Positions 1 to 6,987 of a DNA stretch of 21,482 nucleotides are shown in pieces. Each line of letters begins with the position of its first letter. Positions within the stretch are counted from its first letter, which is position 1. The stretch spans positions 1 through 21,482 of the forward strand of contig CAZFZL010000015.1 of the NCBI GenBank assembly GCA_964523005.1, in the 5' to 3' direction. The notes beneath the pieces are model-generated. The model did not search any database and was not told the DNA's origin. It saw only the letters and a list, made by a program, of their open reading frames with translations. A program made the translations under genes and the position numbers. The DNA is from UMGS1307 sp964523005 (lineage in GTDB: Bacteria; Bacillota; Clostridia; Oscillospirales; CAG-382).

Positions 1-118
1 TAAGCTCTGCCATAACGCTTGAAGGGGTGATAGGATAGATTGCCGCAACCTCGGTAAAGGCATACGACACATGAGCGGCAGCAGTGTTGCCGTCCATGGA
101 AAGTTTCTTACGAATCAT
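1..118 (-). CDS. nifJ: Pyruvate:ferredoxin (flavodoxin) oxidoreductase, N-terminal fragment
   Basis: Only the first 39 codons lie in the window; the gene continues off the left edge. Reverse translation gives MIRKKLSMDGNTAAAH followed by VSYAFTEVAAIYPITPSS, which is the classic N-terminus of the thiamine-diphosphate domain of PFOR (the YPITPSS segment binds pyruvate and ThDP in this family). The enzyme oxidises pyruvate to acetyl-CoA and CO2 and reduces ferredoxin in the cytoplasm of anaerobes. The ATG is at 118-116, with a GGAGGA ribosome binding site at 125-130. Its promoter is divergent from that of comM. Family assignment is firm; nothing can be said about the rest of the protein. Confidence 0.93.
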   Translation of the reverse strand, partial: MIRKKLSMDGNTAAAHVSYAFTEVAAIYPITPSSVMAEL

Positions 119-155
119 TACAAATCCTCCGATAATAATTATGCTTTTGTTCAAA

Positions 156-184
156 TATATACTATATCACTTTTTTTTCATCAA
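156..184 (-). promoter_or_regulatory. Probable sigma-A promoter of nifJ
   Basis: Read on the minus strand: TTGATG (184-179), a 17-base spacer rich in A, then TATATA (161-156). It lies about 40 bases before the nifJ start codon. The -35 box is imperfect, but spacing and position are right. The surrounding 160-250 stretch is almost pure A/T with long T tracts, which is typical of UP-element or curved promoter DNA. Confidence 0.5.
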
Positions 185-276
185 GTAAAGACATTTTTCT
201 CTTTTTTATTTTTTTTTTGATTTTCATCACATATATTAAGCTTTTCATAAGCAATAATACATCATAAAAATTATTC

Positions 277-305
277 TTGTATTTTTCGACACATAGTGAT
301 ATTAT
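277..305 (+). promoter_or_regulatory. Probable sigma-A promoter of comM
   Basis: TTGTAT (277-282), a 17-base spacer, and TATTAT (300-305) preceded by TGA, an extended -10. It lies 37 bases before the comM ATG and probably drives the 342-4078 operon. Confidence 0.5.
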
Positions 306-341
306 TATATTGAGTAAGCTTGTATATGAAAAGGAGAGATC

Positions 342-1892
342 ATGGTCTCCGTAATTTATTCCGCAGCACTCAACGGCATTGACGCGTTTACCGTCACGGT
401 AGAAGCGGCAAGAGCCGGACGCAGTATGTCTTCGGCAGGAAACGCCGAACTCAATATCATTGGTTTACCTGACACGGCGGTCAAGGAAGCCGGCGGTCGT
501 GTGCGCTCTGCTATGACGAGCTGCGGCTTCAAGGCGTACAACGGAGTCACTACCGTAAATCTTGCGCCTGCCAACAAGAAAAAAGAAGGTTCGGCCTTTG
601 ACCTGCCTATTTTTCTTTCGCTCATAACCGACGACGCGCTCATCGGTGTGTCAATGCAGAATAAAGTCTTTCTCGGAGAGCTGTCACTCACAGGAGCGCT
701 TCGCCCGGTACACGGTGTGCTTTCCATGGCGATCGCCGCGCGCGATTCAGGCTTTACAGAAATTTATGTTCCCGCCGACAACGCGCAGGAGGCTTCCGCA
801 TCCGGAATAACGGTTTACGGTGTGGGCAACATAGTACAGCTGTACGAACATCTGACAAATATAAAAAGGATAGAAAAAACCGTTTTCTCTCCTGATCAGT
901 TTTTCAGTGCCGCCTCTGAATACCCTCTCGATTTTTCTGACGTCAAGGGACAGGACAGCGCTCGGTATGCGCTTGAGGTTGCCGCTGCCGGATCTCATAA
1001 TGTGCTGATGATCGGACCGCCGGGTTCAGGCAAAAGTATGCTGGCGTCGCGCATTCCGTCGATCCTTCCTCCGCAGACGATAGAAGAAGCCATAGAGACC
1101 ACAAAGATCCATTCCGTCGCGGGAACGCTTCCTCAGAATACATCTCTGCTTATAGCCAAGCCTTTCCGCGCACCGCACCATTCGATGTCTGCCGCAGGTC
1201 TTGCAGGCGGAGGCAAAATTCCGGTCCCGGGAGAAATATCACTCGCTCACAACGGTGTGCTGTTTCTCGATGAGCTCCCCGAATTCGACAAAGGGACAAT
1301 GGAGATACTCAGACAGCCGCTTGAAGACAGGCACGTTACTATTACGCGTGTTAACGGGAAAGTTACATTTCCCTGCTCATTCATGCTCGTTTGTGCAATG
1401 AATCCATGCCGCTGCGGGTATTACGGAAGCACAGTACGCTCATGTACTTGCTCGCCTGCCGCTCGTCACGCATATATTTCGAAGATCAGCGGGCCGTTGC
1501 TCGACAGAATAGACATACAGGTTGAGGTGCCTGCTCTCGGATTCGACAAGCTCACAAACAGACAACCGTCAGAAGCTTCGGCAGAAATACGCAAGCGAGT
1601 TATTGCAGCACGCAATTTTGCATATGAAAGATATAAAGCCGATGGATATGCATCGCTCACAAACAGCTGTATAAACCAGAAGCAGATACGCAAATACTGT
1701 GTTCTTGACGATGCAGGTAAGCTGCTTCTCAAAAGCGCGTTTGAAAAGCTCGGTCTCTCAGCGCGCGGATACGACAGAATACTCAGGCTTTCAAGAACGA
1801 TCGCCGATCTCGACCGAAGCGAGGTTATACGCAAGAGCGATATACTCAAGGCGATTCAGCTGAGAAGTCTTGACCGTAAGTATTGGGAATAA
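342..1892 (+). CDS. comM: YifB/ComM family Mg-chelatase-like AAA+ ATPase
   Basis: A 516-residue protein, close to the usual 500-510 for the family. Residues 1-125 form the N-terminal ChlI-type (Lon/S5-like) domain. Residues 190-400 form the AAA+ core with Walker A GPPGSGKS (225-232) and Walker B VLFLDE (306-311). After it comes the family's Cys cluster (C351, C356, C358, C368, C370). Residues 410-516 form the C-terminal Mg_chelatase_C domain. In Gram-negatives ComM is a hexameric helicase that promotes branch migration during natural transformation; the role in Clostridia is less studied. The ATG has an AAGGAGAG site 8 bases upstream. It is first in a run of four plus-strand genes. A role in recombination is transferred from the family, not shown here. 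Confidence 0.95.
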   Translation: MVSVIYSAALNGIDAFTVTVEAARAGRSMSSAGNAELNIIGLPDTAVKEAGGRVRSAMTSCGFKAYNGVTTVNLAPANKKKEGSAFDLPIFLSLITDDALIGVSMQNKVFLGELSLTGALRPVHGVLSMAIAARDSGFTEIYVPADNAQEASASGITVYGVGNIVQLYEHLTNIKRIEKTVFSPDQFFSAASEYPLDFSDVKGQDSARYALEVAAAGSHNVLMIGPPGSGKSMLASRIPSILPPQTIEEAIETTKIHSVAGTLPQNTSLLIAKPFRAPHHSMSAAGLAGGGKIPVPGEISLAHNGVLFLDELPEFDKGTMEILRQPLEDRHVTITRVNGKVTFPCSFMLVCAMNPCRCGYYGSTVRSCTCSPAARHAYISKISGPLLDRIDIQVEVPALGFDKLTNRQPSEASAEIRKRVIAARNFAYERYKADGYASLTNSCINQKQIRKYCVLDDAGKLLLKSAFEKLGLSARGYDRILRLSRTIADLDRSEVIRKSDILKAIQLRSLDRKYWE

Positions 1893-1912
1893 TCAAGAAA
1901 GGACATTTATAT

Positions 1913-2611
1913 ATGGATTACCGCGGCGACTATTTTCCAGAGGAAGAGCTGCTCGATCAGGAATGGACGACAGGAAGAATAATAAAGGCGATCTTTAAAG
2001 GCTTTTTGTATTTTTGCGTCGTTCTCGTTTATCTTTTCTTCTTTTTCAGGTTTTATACAAGCTGTGACGCATCGCTCGTCACTCGGACTTATCTTTCAGA
2101 ACAGGCACGCGTGGTCTACAACGCCGACCCGAATGCTTTCACTATGTACAGATTCGACTCGACCAACATAAACAGCGACGGAACAGTTATGCTTCGCAGG
2201 ATTGTATATGCCGATACTGTTGACGAGCTTGAAATAGGTATAAGATATGTTGCCGACAAAGTTACGGGCGGTGATCTTGATATGCCGTTCACGTACATCC
2301 TCCGGGATTCCGACGGAAACACATACGAGATCGTCAACAGGGTCGCGACATCACGCTACACTTACGGATATGAACGCATATGCTTCGGTAGTGTTGATAT
2401 AGATATGAGCGAAAACAAGTATCTTAAGGAGGAATCCGAGGAAATATCATCCGCAGACGGTACTGATCTGACCGTAAGCGATGACGAACTCGACGAAGAG
2501 ATCAGACGCGGAACGGTTTACACGCTCGAAGTATATTACGGCGAAAAAAGGATCGAATCATTTAATTTTTATAATAACACGACTCCGGTTTCGCAAACCA
2601 CTTATAAGTAA
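1913..2611 (+). CDS. Hypothetical single-pass membrane protein
   Basis: 232 residues if started at ATG 1913, preceded by AAGAAAGGA at 1896-1903. An in-frame TTG at 1883 would overlap comM and has no better site, so I prefer the ATG. A short acidic cytoplasmic N-terminus (1-23) is followed by one strongly hydrophobic segment rich in Phe, Tyr and Val (about 24-46). An extracytoplasmic part of about 185 residues follows, with beta-strand-like alternation and an acidic stretch near 160-190. I do not recognise a family. It lies 20 bases after comM and 15 bases before the next gene, so all three are likely cotranscribed. Function unknown. Confidence 0.8.
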   Translation: MDYRGDYFPEEELLDQEWTTGRIIKAIFKGFLYFCVVLVYLFFFFRFYTSCDASLVTRTYLSEQARVVYNADPNAFTMYRFDSTNINSDGTVMLRRIVYADTVDELEIGIRYVADKVTGGDLDMPFTYILRDSDGNTYEIVNRVATSRYTYGYERICFGSVDIDMSENKYLKEESEEISSADGTDLTVSDDELDEEIRRGTVYTLEVYYGEKRIESFNFYNNTTPVSQTTYK

Positions 2612-2626
2612 AAGGAGGGTACTGCA

Positions 2627-3748
2627 ATGGATGCAAGCAACGAAAACGCGATATATATCAAGGCGCCCAGATTCAGAGGCGCAATAATGTTTGTTCTGTC
2701 GATGATCTTCTTCGCAGCTGCGATATACTGCCTTTTTATACCGCTCAGCGGGATAATCACAGGTGATTACGCTGTTTACCTGAGCATCGGATACTATGTT
2801 GTAGGAAGCATAGGAACCGCTTTCTTCGCATATAAGGCGACGTTCAATCTGCTTCGCCTGATAACGCCTCAGACCGCTGTCGTTATCACTGAGCTCGGGC
2901 TTTTCGACTATACTATACCTAACGGAGGTATAGCTTATGTCGCTTGGGACAATATCGCTGACATAAAGCTTTTCGGGAAGAAAAAATGTGATTGGCTCGG
3001 AATAAGTCTGAAGTCGAATTCAAAGGTGTTCCTCGGTCTGAACAAAAAAGCAAAGCAGGATATACGTGACAGAATAGAAAGCGCAATGCCCGCTGTCATA
3101 CTGAAATCGGACGACATCGCGCTCGACCTGTATGAGCTTCGCTCGATAATCAATGAGAACATCAAACGCTTCCGTGAAGCAGACAGGACTCGTGTGATAT
3201 CCGCAAAATCCGCTCCTACAGTGCTTAATGACGCAGCATCTGCCAAGACGACGGAAGAATCCGACGACGGATCCATTGTTTCTTTCGGTGATACCATAAA
3301 CATTCCGACTCATTCCGCTGATGAAAAACAAAATACACCGGTGAATACCACTGCCGCTGAAGAAAGCGAAGCCGATGCGAAGACTGCTGAGCACGACATC
3401 GTAAAGCCCGTCAGCAAGAAATCCGACACATCCTCAGACGAATACGCAGATGACGGGATGCTTACGCTTGAGCTTGATGTTACCGCTCCGGCAATGAACT
3501 CTGACGTCAATACACAAGAAAACCGGCAGCCGGTAAATCTTGATATGCGTACTTTAGAGATACCGAAACGTCCCGAAACGCGTAAGGATGTCAAAAAAGA
3601 TGATATAGATTCGATAGACGACATTCTCGCCGCGCTTTCCGAAACGTACAAAACAAAAAAACCGAAAAAAGGAGCTTTTACAAGCCCGCTTTCTGAAATA
3701 CTCGACGAAAACGATAATAAAACCGAACAAACCAAAAAAAGTGATTGA
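2627..3748 (+). CDS. STM3941-like two-TM membrane protein with acidic C-terminal tail
   Basis: 373 residues; ATG at 2627 with AAGGAGGG just upstream. Two hydrophobic segments (about 18-40 and 48-70) form a hairpin. A compact domain follows (about 80-180) with the pattern VVITELGLFDYT, VAWDNIADIKLF and AVILKSDD. That order matches the STM3941 / bacterial PH-like family as I remember it (a membrane hairpin followed by a PH-like beta domain); no search was possible. Residues 185-373 form a low-complexity tail rich in Asp, Glu, Ser, Thr and Lys, probably disordered, which is longer than usual for this family. No catalytic motif is seen. It is third in the comM operon. Membrane topology is well supported; the biochemical role is unknown. 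Confidence 0.75.
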   Translation: MDASNENAIYIKAPRFRGAIMFVLSMIFFAAAIYCLFIPLSGIITGDYAVYLSIGYYVVGSIGTAFFAYKATFNLLRLITPQTAVVITELGLFDYTIPNGGIAYVAWDNIADIKLFGKKKCDWLGISLKSNSKVFLGLNKKAKQDIRDRIESAMPAVILKSDDIALDLYELRSIINENIKRFREADRTRVISAKSAPTVLNDAASAKTTEESDDGSIVSFGDTINIPTHSADEKQNTPVNTTAAEESEADAKTAEHDIVKPVSKKSDTSSDEYADDGMLTLELDVTAPAMNSDVNTQENRQPVNLDMRTLEIPKRPETRKDVKKDDIDSIDDILAALSETYKTKKPKKGAFTSPLSEILDENDNKTEQTKKSD

Positions 3749-3829
3749 GCGATTTCTCCTTTTCATGAATATATCGACGTTGTACTGCAAAAAATAAGCT
3801 CAAACCGATATTAGAAAAGGAAGAATGTT

Positions 3830-4078
3830 TTGAAAAAATTTATTTTAGGCATAATAACTGCCGTCATAGTCATGAACCTGATTTCATGCGGCGGCGACAA
3901 TAATTCCTCAGCGTCAACTCAGAGTACTGTATCCAGAGTCGTTTCGGAAATATCGCAGACGGTTTCTGACGCATATTCACACGTTGAAAGCTTCGTAAGC
4001 GATATGCTGTCAGACGACGACAGCGATACCGATGATCTGTCGGATACGTCCGGGACAGACAACGACAATCAGAAATAA
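3830..4078 (+). CDS. Small Ser/Asp-rich lipoprotein
   Basis: 82 residues starting at TTG 3830, with AAAAGGAAG about 7 bases upstream. The ATG at 3825 is immediately followed by a stop in its frame and cannot be the start. The signal peptide MKKFILGIITAVIVMNLISC ends in a lipobox with Cys20, followed by GGD, so export and lipid anchoring are expected. The mature part (about 62 residues) is a Ser/Thr/Asp-rich string with a heptad-like segment (SRVVSEISQTVSDAYSHV) and an acidic end. No domain is recognisable. It lies 81 bases after the previous gene with no terminator between, and a strong hairpin terminator follows, so it is probably last in the comM operon. Confidence 0.75.
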   Translation: MKKFILGIITAVIVMNLISCGGDNNSSASTQSTVSRVVSEISQTVSDAYSHVESFVSDMLSDDDSDTDDLSDTSGTDNDNQK

Positions 4079-4082
4079 TACG

Positions 4083-4120
4083 AAAAAACCGTATACTGTC
4101 TATTCAGCATACGGTTTTTT
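4083..4120 (+). terminator. Rho-independent terminator of the comM-lipoprotein operon
   Basis: AAAAAACCGTAT (4083-4094) pairs with ATACGGTTTTTT (4109-4120), with a further CTG/CAG pairing inside. A T run follows directly. Only one base separates it from the -35 box of the next promoter. Confidence 0.9.
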
Positions 4121-4121
4121 G

Positions 4122-4150
4122 TTGACATAAAGCAGAAACATGTGTATAAT
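4122..4150 (+). promoter_or_regulatory. Consensus sigma-A promoter of the HAD gene
   Basis: TTGACA (4122-4127), a spacer of exactly 17, and TATAAT (4145-4150): a perfect consensus. Transcription should start near 4157. Confidence 0.9.
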
Positions 4151-4185
4151 TACCGGTAACGACCATGAAGGAGTTCAATCTACGG

Positions 4186-4836
4186 ATGAAATATGAACAT
4201 ATTCTTATCGACCTGGACGGAACGATTACCGACTCATTTCCCGGCATAGCCGCGTCATTTGCGTATGCGCTCGAAAAATTCGGAATACACGTCTCGGACG
4301 TTTCCCAGCTTCGACGCTGTGTCGGTCCTCCGATCATCGAAAGCTTTATGACTTTTTACGGCATGGACGAAGCACATGCGAACGACGCTGTCGCAAAATA
4401 TCGAGAATACTATACTGACAGAGGGATATTTGAGAATTCAGTATATGCAGGCGTACCGGAAATGCTGCGTGAGCTGCACGAAAGCGGCCTCAAAACATAT
4501 CTTGCCACCTCAAAACCGCGTCCGTTCGCAGAGCGTATAATCAGTCATTTCGGACTCGACGGTTATTTCACATTTATCTCCGGAAGCGAATTTGACGGTA
4601 CACGGTCGGAAAAATATCAAGTCATCGCGTATTTACTTACGAGATTTGCAATACCGCACGAGAACGCGCTTATGGTCGGAGACAGGATGCACGATGTTGA
4701 CGGTGCAAATCAATGTATGATAGACTGCGCCAGTGTACTTTACGGATACGGCACGCGCAATGAGCTGCTTGAGCACGGAGCAAAATATATCTGCGAAACG
4801 CCCGCCGATCTCACAAGACTCATAACAAACAAATGA
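4186..4836 (+). CDS. HAD superfamily phosphatase, phosphoglycolate phosphatase-like
   Basis: 216 residues. HAD motif I is DLDGT (nucleophile D9, acid/base D11), motif II is ATSK (S109), motif III Lys is K143 (SEKYQ), and motif IV is VGDRMHD (D166, D170). A helical cap lies at about 16-85, making it a class I (C1) HAD. Members near this sequence are annotated as phosphoglycolate phosphatase, PpaX-like or 5'-nucleotidase enzymes; the true substrate cannot be told from sequence. The start at ATG 4186 is chosen because AAGGAG (4168-4173) sits 12 bases before it and the product then begins like other HADs (MKYEHILIDLDGT). The in-frame ATG at 4165 would be only about 8 bases from the predicted transcription start and would consume that binding site. 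It is monocistronic, between its own promoter and terminator. Confidence 0.88.
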   Translation: MKYEHILIDLDGTITDSFPGIAASFAYALEKFGIHVSDVSQLRRCVGPPIIESFMTFYGMDEAHANDAVAKYREYYTDRGIFENSVYAGVPEMLRELHESGLKTYLATSKPRPFAERIISHFGLDGYFTFISGSEFDGTRSEKYQVIAYLLTRFAIPHENALMVGDRMHDVDGANQCMIDCASVLYGYGTRNELLEHGAKYICETPADLTRLITNK

Positions 4837-4840
4837 AACA

Positions 4841-4870
4841 GGGCTGCATATCATATATGCAGCCCTTCTT
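4841..4870. terminator. Bidirectional terminator shared by the HAD gene and ychF
   Basis: GGGCTGCATAT (4841-4851), three-base loop, ATATGCAGCCC (4855-4865): a perfect 11-bp stem with TTCTTTT after it on the plus strand. On the minus strand, AAA/T-rich sequence before the HAD stop gives a weaker tail. It sits between two convergent genes. Confidence 0.85.
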
Positions 4871-5965
4871 TTATACATTGAAGCGGAACAGTACGACGTC
4901 GCCATCCTTCATAACGTACTCCTTGCCTTCGCTTCGCATAAGCCCGGCGGCAGATGCAGCGGCGGCGCTTCCCTTTTCTATCAGGTCTTCATAGCGTATA
5001 ACCTCGGCGCGTATGAATCCGCGTTCAAAATCAGAATGTATCTTTCCCGCTGCCTGAGGAGCTTTTGTGCCCTTTTTTATTGTCCATGCACGGACCTCTT
5101 TCGGCCCTGCAGTCAGGAAACTGATAAGTCCGAGCAGGCTGTACGACGAAACGATCAGTTTTTCAAGTCCGGACGCATCGAGCCCCAATTCACTGAGAAA
5201 CTCCGCCTGTTCGCTGTCATCAAGCTCCGCGATCTCAGCTTCTATTTTTGCGCAGAGCGGAATGATCTGAGCGCCTTCAGCGGCAGCACGTTTTGTAACT
5301 TGAGAAACGTATTTGTTTGCAGAAAGATCGCTGCCGATATCGTTTTCTGATATGTTTGCGACATATATAACGGGTTTGTCGCTGAGCAGTCCGAGCTGTG
5401 CAACGATCTCACGCTGGTCATCGTCCATTTCAAACGAACGCGCCGACGCGCCGCCGTTTAAATGATTGAACAGGTTTTCAAGAAGCGATACTTCGCCCGA
5501 GAGCGACGCATCTCCCTTGAGTGCCTTACGCTGTTTGTCGAGACAGCGTTCGAGTATCTCGATATCCGAGAGAATAAGCTCCGTTTCGATTATGTCAATA
5601 TCACGTATCGGATCAACACCCGTCTCAACACTCACTACATCATCGTCATCAAAGCATCTCACGACATGCGCGATCGCGTCGACCTGTCTTATGTGCGAAA
5701 GAAACTTGTTTCCGAGTCCTTCACCCTTTGAAGCGCCCTTTACAAGACCTGCTATATCGACAAATTCGACCACGGCAGGTGTATATTTTTCAGGCGAATA
5801 GATTTTCGCAAGCTCATCAAGTCTGCGGTCTCTTACGCTGACCGTTCCGACGTTCGGCTCGATCGTACAAAAGGCGTAATTAGCCGCCTGCGCCCCTGCC
5901 TTCGTTACAGCATTGAATAGCGTGCTTTTACCGACGTTAGGTAACCCGACAATTCCAATTTTCAT
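4871..5965 (-). CDS. ychF: YchF/OLA1 family redox-responsive ATPase
   Basis: 364 residues, the exact family length. G1 is GLPNVGKST (residues 7-15), G3 is DIAGLVKGASKGEGLGNKF, and the G4-equivalent ANISEND (NxxE instead of NKxD) explains the family's ATP preference. A coiled-coil insertion lies near 130-190, and a C-terminal TGS domain ends in the conserved EYVMKDGDVVLFRFNV. YchF is a ribosome-associated P-loop ATPase linked to oxidative stress and translation control. Start ATG at 5965-5963 is fixed by the conserved MKIGIVGLPNVGKST. The upstream GGGATGG is only a fair binding site. It is transcribed alone, from a promoter facing away from the response regulator. Confidence 0.97.
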   Translation of the reverse strand: MKIGIVGLPNVGKSTLFNAVTKAGAQAANYAFCTIEPNVGTVSVRDRRLDELAKIYSPEKYTPAVVEFVDIAGLVKGASKGEGLGNKFLSHIRQVDAIAHVVRCFDDDDVVSVETGVDPIRDIDIIETELILSDIEILERCLDKQRKALKGDASLSGEVSLLENLFNHLNGGASARSFEMDDDQREIVAQLGLLSDKPVIYVANISENDIGSDLSANKYVSQVTKRAAAEGAQIIPLCAKIEAEIAELDDSEQAEFLSELGLDASGLEKLIVSSYSLLGLISFLTAGPKEVRAWTIKKGTKAPQAAGKIHSDFERGFIRAEVIRYEDLIEKGSAAAASAAGLMRSEGKEYVMKDGDVVLFRFNV

Positions 5966-6025
5966 GTATTATGTAAACCATCCCGTATGTTTTTATATTT
6001 CAGCTGTTCTTATGGAACGTAGTAA

Positions 6026-6053
6026 ATTATATCATATTACCAAAATAAATCAA
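6026..6053 (-). promoter_or_regulatory. Sigma-A promoter of ychF
   Basis: On the minus strand: TTGATT (6053-6048), 16-base spacer, TATAAT (6031-6026), with TGA directly before the -10 (extended -10). About 60 bases upstream of the ychF start. Confidence 0.7.
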
Positions 6054-6131
6054 TATAAAATTTTGTTTACGTTGAAAAAACGCAAATCTTTTTTATTCTT
6101 TCCCTATCAGGCACACTAAGTAAAAAATCAG

Positions 6132-6160
6132 TTGACAATAAAATGGTTTTGTGATACGAT
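6132..6160 (+). promoter_or_regulatory. Sigma-A promoter of the two-component operon
   Basis: TTGACA (6132-6137), 17-base spacer, TACGAT (6155-6160) preceded by TGA (extended -10). Predicted start near 6167 gives an untranslated leader of about 87 bases that contains the direct repeat described separately. Confidence 0.8.
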
Positions 6161-6176
6161 GATATTTGTTGAATTA

Positions 6177-6204
6177 ATGAACATAAACATATGAATATAA
6201 ACTA
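6177..6204 (+). repeat. Tandem 14-bp direct repeat in the response-regulator leader
   Basis: ATGAACATAAAC (6177-6188) and ATGAATATAAAC (6191-6202) are 11/12 identical, 14 bases apart. They lie just downstream of the predicted transcription start, where an autoregulatory operator could sit. ATAAACAT (6183-6190) also has an inverted partner ATGTTTAT (6217-6224). Confidence 0.6.
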
Positions 6205-6253
6205 TAGTTAAATTCGATGTTTATAACCAAGCTTGAGACAGGAGATTGAAACC

Positions 6254-6943
6254 ATGGTTAAAATTCTTGTAGTCGATGACGACATGAACATCTGCGAGCT
6301 ACTTCGCATCTACCTCGAAAAAGAAGGCTATGAAGTAAAAACCGCGGCAGACGGGAACGAAGGCATACTTCTGTTCCGAACATATGAGCCTGATCTTGTG
6401 CTACTCGACATTATGATGCCCCGCAAGGACGGCTGGCAAGTCTGCCGTGAGATACGCGAACAGTCATCAAAACCGATAATTATGATCACAGCAAAGGGCG
6501 AGACTATCGACAAGGTTCTCGGTCTTGAACTCGGCGCCGACGATTTTATTGTCAAACCGCTTGATATGAAAGAGGTTTTTGCTCGTATCAAAGCCGTTTT
6601 GAGAAGGTATTCCAACAGCGATATATCTGTCGGTGAGGTGGTCAAATTTGACAATCTCGAAATAAGCCGCAACAAGTACGAGATAAAGATCAAGGGTGTA
6701 ATCACCGATCTCCCGCCGAAGGAGCTGGAGCTTATATATTTTCTCGCTTCCAACTATAACCGCGTATTCACGCGCGACCAACTGCTTTATAAAGTGTGGA
6801 GCTTTGATTACCTCGGCGACTCACGTACAGTGGATGTACATATAAAACGTCTTCGCGAAAAGCTTGAAGGCGTAAGCGACAAATGGTCGCTCAAAACAAT
6901 TTGGGGAGTCGGATACAAATTTGAGGTTTACGGAGAGCTCTGA
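6254..6943 (+). CDS. OmpR/PhoB-family response regulator
   Basis: 229 residues. The receiver domain (1-120) has the acidic pocket DDD (8-10), phosphoacceptor D52 (LVLLDIMMP), switch T79 and K101 (VKP). The C-terminal winged helix (about 130-228) has the family's PPKELELIYFLASN, DSRTVDVHIKRLREK and GVGYKFE segments, so it binds DNA as a dimer on direct repeats after phosphorylation. The ATG at 6254 is preferred: AGGAG at 6240-6244 is 9 bases away and the product begins MVKILVVDDD. An upstream in-frame TTG at 6233 would add seven residues and bury that site. The sensor kinase follows after 44 bases. Target genes are not known; htrA is the obvious candidate. Confidence 0.95.
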   Translation: MVKILVVDDDMNICELLRIYLEKEGYEVKTAADGNEGILLFRTYEPDLVLLDIMMPRKDGWQVCREIREQSSKPIIMITAKGETIDKVLGLELGADDFIVKPLDMKEVFARIKAVLRRYSNSDISVGEVVKFDNLEISRNKYEIKIKGVITDLPPKELELIYFLASNYNRVFTRDQLLYKVWSFDYLGDSRTVDVHIKRLREKLEGVSDKWSLKTIWGVGYKFEVYGEL

Positions 6944-6987
6944 TACGATATAACGTCTGCTTACATAAGCGGCGGAAGGGTAATGTA

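Noticed and set aside
130..276. Long T tracts as a possible phase-variable switch
   Set aside because: The tracts are outside coding sequence and fit an A/T-rich divergent promoter region; nothing shows length variation.
5940..5980. TATTATGTAAACC resembles the right half of the Bacillus dif site
   Set aside because: About 12 of 13 bases match the right arm as I recall it, but the left arm does not match and lies in the ychF coding start. A one-arm match in A/T-rich DNA is probably chance.
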